A stretch of 64,000 nt of DNA from an uncultured Paracoccaceae bacterium. GTDB lineage: Bacteria; Pseudomonadota; Alphaproteobacteria; Rhodobacterales; Rhodobacteraceae. Location: the NCBI GenBank assembly GCA_937146765.1, contig CAKZRP010000075.1, forward strand, positions 62,001 to 126,000. Direction: 5' to 3'. Of this stretch, positions 60,809 through 64,000 are shown piece by piece; the stretch's first letter is position 1; the number at the start of each line of letters is the position of its first letter. The position numbers and the translations under genes were made by a program. The notes beneath the pieces were generated by a model. The model saw nothing but the letters and a program-made list of their open reading frames with translations, had not been told where the DNA came from and did not search any database.

Positions 60809-61885
60809 ATGGTGGCCTTGAGTGACCCTTCGCCCGGTATGCGCGCCGAGGTCCCCGACCGCCGTGTGCAGGCGCAGAGGCTGAGCATCCTTTTGACCTT
60901 CCTTCTGGCCTGCGCCGTGGTGGTGAACCTCGCCATGGGGGCTTCCGGCACCTCGCTCTGGGGCGCGTTGGGCAAGCTTGCCACGGGCGAGGACCTGACC
61001 ACGATGGAGCGCGTGGTGCTCTGGGATATCCGCCTGCCCCGCGTGTTGCTATGCGTGCTGGTCGGGGCCGCGCTGGCCAGTTCCGGCGCGGTGATGCAGG
61101 GGCTGTTCCGCAACCCGCTCGCCGACCCCGGTCTGGTCGGCGTGGGGGCGGGTGCCGGTCTGGGAGCGATCCTGTCGATCGTGCTCGGCAGCCTGTTACC
61201 CCTGGGGGTGCAGGCCTGGCTCGGCCCCTATCTGACGCCGGTGGCGGCATTCTTCGGCGGCTGGGGCAGTACACTCCTGCTCTATCGCGTGTCCACCCGC
61301 GGCGGCCGTACTTCGGTGGCGACCATGCTCTTGGCAGGCATTGCACTGGGTTCCCTTGCCGGTGCTGTCTCCGGCATCCTGATCTATATGGCCGATGACC
61401 AACAATTGCGCGACCTGACATTCTGGCAGATGGGCTCACTCGCGGGAGCAACCTGGGAGAAATCCCTGATCGCCGGGCCGGTGATCCTGGCAGCAATTGC
61501 GGGCACCACCTGGCTTGCGCATGGGCTCAACTGTCTGGCCCTGGGCGAGGCGGCGGCAGCCCATATGGGGGTGCCCGTGCAGCGGATGAAGAACGCGGCG
61601 ATCTTTTCGGTGGCAGCGGCAACCGGCGTGGCAGTGGCTGCCACCGGTGGCATCGGCTTTGTCGGGATCGTGGTGCCCCATGTGCTGCGACTGGCCACGG
61701 GGCCGGACCACGGCACGCTCCTGCCGAATGCCGCGCTGCTCGGCGCGACGCTCCTGCTTGGGGCGGATCTCATCAGCCGGACGCTGATTGCTCCGGCCGA
61801 ATTGCCCATTGGCATCGTCACCGCAGTCCTCGGCGCGCCGGTGTTTCTCTGGATTCTGCTCAAACGCCGGGGGTTGGTGGAATGA
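60809..61885 (+). CDS. hmuU: Haem ABC transporter permease HmuU
   Basis: The 358-residue FecCD-type permease has about ten membrane spans and family motifs RLPRVLLCVLVGAALASSGA, QGLFRNPLADPGLVGVGAGA and GFVGIVVPHVLRLATGPDHG. Two copies with HmuV form the inner-membrane haem channel. It overlaps hmuV by 4 bp (ATGA). Confidence 0.92.
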   Translation: MVALSDPSPGMRAEVPDRRVQAQRLSILLTFLLACAVVVNLAMGASGTSLWGALGKLATGEDLTTMERVVLWDIRLPRVLLCVLVGAALASSGAVMQGLFRNPLADPGLVGVGAGAGLGAILSIVLGSLLPLGVQAWLGPYLTPVAAFFGGWGSTLLLYRVSTRGGRTSVATMLLAGIALGSLAGAVSGILIYMADDQQLRDLTFWQMGSLAGATWEKSLIAGPVILAAIAGTTWLAHGLNCLALGEAAAAHMGVPVQRMKNAAIFSVAAATGVAVAATGGIGFVGIVVPHVLRLATGPDHGTLLPNAALLGATLLLGADLISRTLIAPAELPIGIVTAVLGAPVFLWILLKRRGLVE

Positions 61886-62664
61886 GCCTCGTTGCACAGA
61901 ACCTTACCCTGACCCTTGGGAAGAAGCAGATCCTGAAAGAGGTCAGTTTCACCGCTGCCCCGGGCGCGGTCACCGCCATCGTCGGCCCCAATGGATCCGG
62001 CAAGTCGACCCTGCTGAAAGCTCTGGTCGGAGAACATGTGACAGAGGGCGAGATCACCCTCAACGGGCGGGCCTTGGGCAGCTATCGTCCTTGGGAACTG
62101 GCAGCCCTGCGGGCCGTTCTGCCTCAGGCCACCGTTCTGGCCTTCCCTTTCACGGTGCTGGAAGTGGTGCGCCTTGGCCTTGCTGCGGGTCCGGACGCTG
62201 CCAGACCGGAACTGGCCCATGAGGCGCTGGCCCTGGTCGATCTCGAGGGCTATGCCGCCCGCTCCTATCAGGACCTTTCCGGCGGCGAGCAGCAAAGGGT
62301 GCAGCTGGCGCGTGTGCTGGTCCAGGTCTGGCAGCCGCTCCGAGAGGGCACGCCGCGCTGGCTGTTCCTGGACGAGCCGGTCTCCAGCCTCGATATCGCC
62401 CATCAGCTGACGGTCATGGCCCTCGCCCGCCGGTTTGCCCAGCGCGGAGGCGGCGTGATTGCGGTCATGCACGACCTGAACCTGACCGCGATGTTTGCGG
62501 ATCGCGTCCATGTGATGTCGAGAGGGCAGACCGCAGGCGCGGGCCCGGTTGCGGAGGTCCTCACCGACCGATGCCTCAATGACGTCTACGGCTGCAATCT
62601 GCGCATCAGCACGGTGCCGAAGGATGTCGGCCTCTTTGTACTGCCGCAGACGGCGCGCATGTAA
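61882..62664 (+). CDS. hmuV: Haem ABC transporter ATP-binding protein HmuV
   Basis: The 260-residue ATPase has Walker A GPNGSGKST (near 36), signature LSGGEQQRVQLARVL (near 133) and Walker B WLFLDEPVSSLD. It drives haem import through HmuU. It overlaps hmuU by 4 bp and ends 2 bp from the convergent histidine kinase gene, leaving no room for a terminator. Confidence 0.92.
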   Translation: MSLVAQNLTLTLGKKQILKEVSFTAAPGAVTAIVGPNGSGKSTLLKALVGEHVTEGEITLNGRALGSYRPWELAALRAVLPQATVLAFPFTVLEVVRLGLAAGPDAARPELAHEALALVDLEGYAARSYQDLSGGEQQRVQLARVLVQVWQPLREGTPRWLFLDEPVSSLDIAHQLTVMALARRFAQRGGGVIAVMHDLNLTAMFADRVHVMSRGQTAGAGPVAEVLTDRCLNDVYGCNLRISTVPKDVGLFVLPQTARM

Positions 62665-62666
62665 CG

Positions 62667-64000
62667 TCAGGCCGAGGCGGCATCGAAAAAGGGTCCCGCC
62701 TCGTCCATCACGGCCGCCATGCTTTCGAGAAGCTGGGCCTTGTTGATCGGTTTGGAGAGGAAACTGTTCATCCCTGCAGCCAGACAGGCCTCGCGGTCGC
62801 TGGCAAAGGCATTGGCTGTCAGCGCCACGATCGGAGGCTGGGCGATCGCCTTGGCCCGGATTGCGCGAGTGGCCGTGATCCCGTCCATTTCCGGCATGGA
62901 CATGTCCATCAACACCACATCCGGGGCATGGCTGACACAGAGCTCCACTGCTTCGCGCCCGTTTACCGCCTCAAGCAGCTCCACCGAAAGATCCGACAGA
63001 TACTTGCGGATCAGCAGCCGATTGGTGCGATTGTCCTCCGCCAGAAGCACACGCGCGCCCCGGATCCGGTCAAGGTTGGGCACCTTGACCACCTCGGTCG
63101 TCTGCTTTGTTCCGAGCGGAGGGCGGCACTGGATCAGGAGCGAGAAACAGCTGCCCTTGCCGATCTCGGATCGCACCAGAATGTCGCCGCCCATCTGCTG
63201 TGCCAGATACCGGGAAATCGTCAGGCCAAGGCCGGTGCCGCCAAAGGCGCGGGTGGTGGCTGCATCCGCCTGCGAGAACCGCTCGAAGATGCTGCTCAAT
63301 TGCAGCGCGGAGAGGCCGATGCCGGTATCTTCCACGTCGATGGTCAGCCTGTAGGGATCGCCCGCCGCGCGCATCACCCGGACATCGACCCGCCCGGACG
63401 AGGTGAATTTCACCGCATTGCCGATCAGATTGACCAGCACCTGCCGCAGACGCCCGTCATCGGCGCGCAGCTTGTGGGGCAAATCGCCGGCATAGGCGAC
63501 ATTGAGCGTCAGACCTTTCTCCTGCGCCACCGGACGCAGCAAATCCAGGGAGCTTTCGATGCAGGCTTCGAGGTCGAAATCCTCTTCCGAGAGCGCCAGC
63601 TTGCCGGATTCGAGCCGTGACAAGTCCAGAATGTCGTTGATGATCTTCAACAGCGCGCGCGAGGAGGTGCGGATAATCTCGACATATTGCAGTTCCTCCT
63701 CGGGCAGGTTGCAGTCCGCCAGAAGATCCGACATTCCCATGATGCCATTCATCGGCGTGCGGATCTCATGGCTCATATTGGCGAGGAATTCAGATTTGGC
63801 ACGATCAGCCTGCTCCGCCGCCTGCTTGGCCTCGGCCAGTTCCACGGCATGTCGTTTCGCCTGGGTGATATCCCGTTCGATCCCGATCACCATCCGCACG
63901 GAGCCATCCTCTTCGAGGACCGGGACCAGATGGGTCTCCACCCAGATCTCCTCACCGAACTTGGTGTAGTTGAGGATCTCGGTGCGGTGCCGCTTGCCGT
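62667..64000 (-). CDS. Hybrid sensor histidine kinase, C-terminal part
   Basis: The reading frame stays open to the window edge, so the N-terminus is missing. In order: the end of a PAS domain (about the first 50 visible residues, ending [12 protein letters not shown]), a coiled linker, the phosphoacceptor box [20 protein letters not shown], the ATPase domain with [19 protein letters not shown] and [15 protein letters not shown], and a C-terminal receiver domain with the phosphoacceptor Asp in [14 protein letters not shown] and the conserved Lys in SKPINKAQ. It passes phosphate from His to its own receiver and then probably to an Hpt protein. It is convergent with hmuV; no partner is visible. 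Confidence 0.9.
   Translation of the reverse strand, partial: GKRHRTEILNYTKFGEEIWVETHLVPVLEEDGSVRMVIGIERDITQAKRHAVELAEAKQAAEQADRAKSEFLANMSHEIRTPMNGIMGMSDLLADCNLPEEELQYVEIIRTSSRALLKIINDILDLSRLESGKLALSEEDFDLEACIESSLDLLRPVAQEKGLTLNVAYAGDLPHKLRADDGRLRQVLVNLIGNAVKFTSSGRVDVRVMRAAGDPYRLTIDVEDTGIGLSALQLSSIFERFSQADAATTRAFGGTGLGLTISRYLAQQMGGDILVRSEIGKGSCFSLLIQCRPPLGTKQTTEVVKVPNLDRIRGARVLLAEDNRTNRLLIRKYLSDLSVELLEAVNGREAVELCVSHAPDVVLMDMSMPEMDGITATRAIRAKAIAQPPIVALTANAFASDREACLAAGMNSFLSKPINKAQLLESMAAVMDEAGPFFDAASA

Overview
The window reads as high-GC alphaproteobacterial DNA, most likely from a marine Rhodobacteraceae (Roseobacter-group) bacterium. The grounds are the high-GC coding bias, two tripartite TRAP carboxylate transporters, an aglEFGAK-type alpha-glucoside operon like that of rhizobia and roseobacters, an hmu haem locus with its own TonB/ExbBD, and tightly packed catabolic operons. 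I see no rRNA, tRNA, CRISPR, insertion sequence or phage gene. Nothing shows whether this is chromosome or megaplasmid.

Layout. 1-791 is the 3' end of a type I secretion HlyD-like adaptor, closed by a strong terminator. 896-1603 is a secreted trypsin-like peptidase. 2049-11209 is an alpha-glucoside island: aglE-aglF-aglG-aglA-aglK leftward and a LacI regulator plus a GH1 beta-glucosidase rightward, with two identical LacI-type operators and a third palindrome between them. 11264-17771 is a shikimate/quinate island: shikimate-dehydrogenase homologue, TRAP DctP-DctQ-DctM and a fused 3-dehydroshikimate dehydratase (giving protocatechuate), facing a TetR regulator across a pair of operators. 17768-21392 is a TetR-controlled EmrAB-type efflux pump with two near-identical 20-bp palindromes. 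21445-23418 is an SbtA-type bicarbonate permease with a divergent LysR regulator.

23578-30172 is a six-gene operon: ROK repressor, M20 metallopeptidase, sugar-type ABC binding protein, permease, YhfX-like PLP enzyme and ABC ATPase. No sugar enzyme is present and I know of no assigned substrate, so this is my main candidate for an undescribed system. 30195-31527 is a gene decayed by frameshifts, coupled to a secreted VWA protein (31532-33688). A solo LuxR regulator, glucokinase and a DUF1868 protein follow.

36594-48735 is a 12-kb leftward cluster resembling the pim dicarboxylate beta-oxidation genes of Rhodopseudomonas: fused hydratase/hydroxyacyl-CoA dehydrogenase, thiolase, PimC- and PimD-type acyl-CoA dehydrogenases, enoyl-CoA hydratase and acyl-CoA ligase. 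It is joined to a TRAP transporter and an IclR regulator. A related 32-bp element lies upstream of both transcription blocks, which ties uptake and degradation to one regulator. A large chemoreceptor and an aldehyde dehydrogenase follow.

53727-62664 is a haem-uptake locus: tonB-exbD-exbD-exbB-small secreted protein-hmuR leftward and hmuSTUV rightward. The window ends inside a hybrid histidine kinase. Intercistronic hairpins follow all four binding-protein genes that precede a membrane-subunit gene across a gap, a recurrent arrangement that probably sets binding protein above permease.
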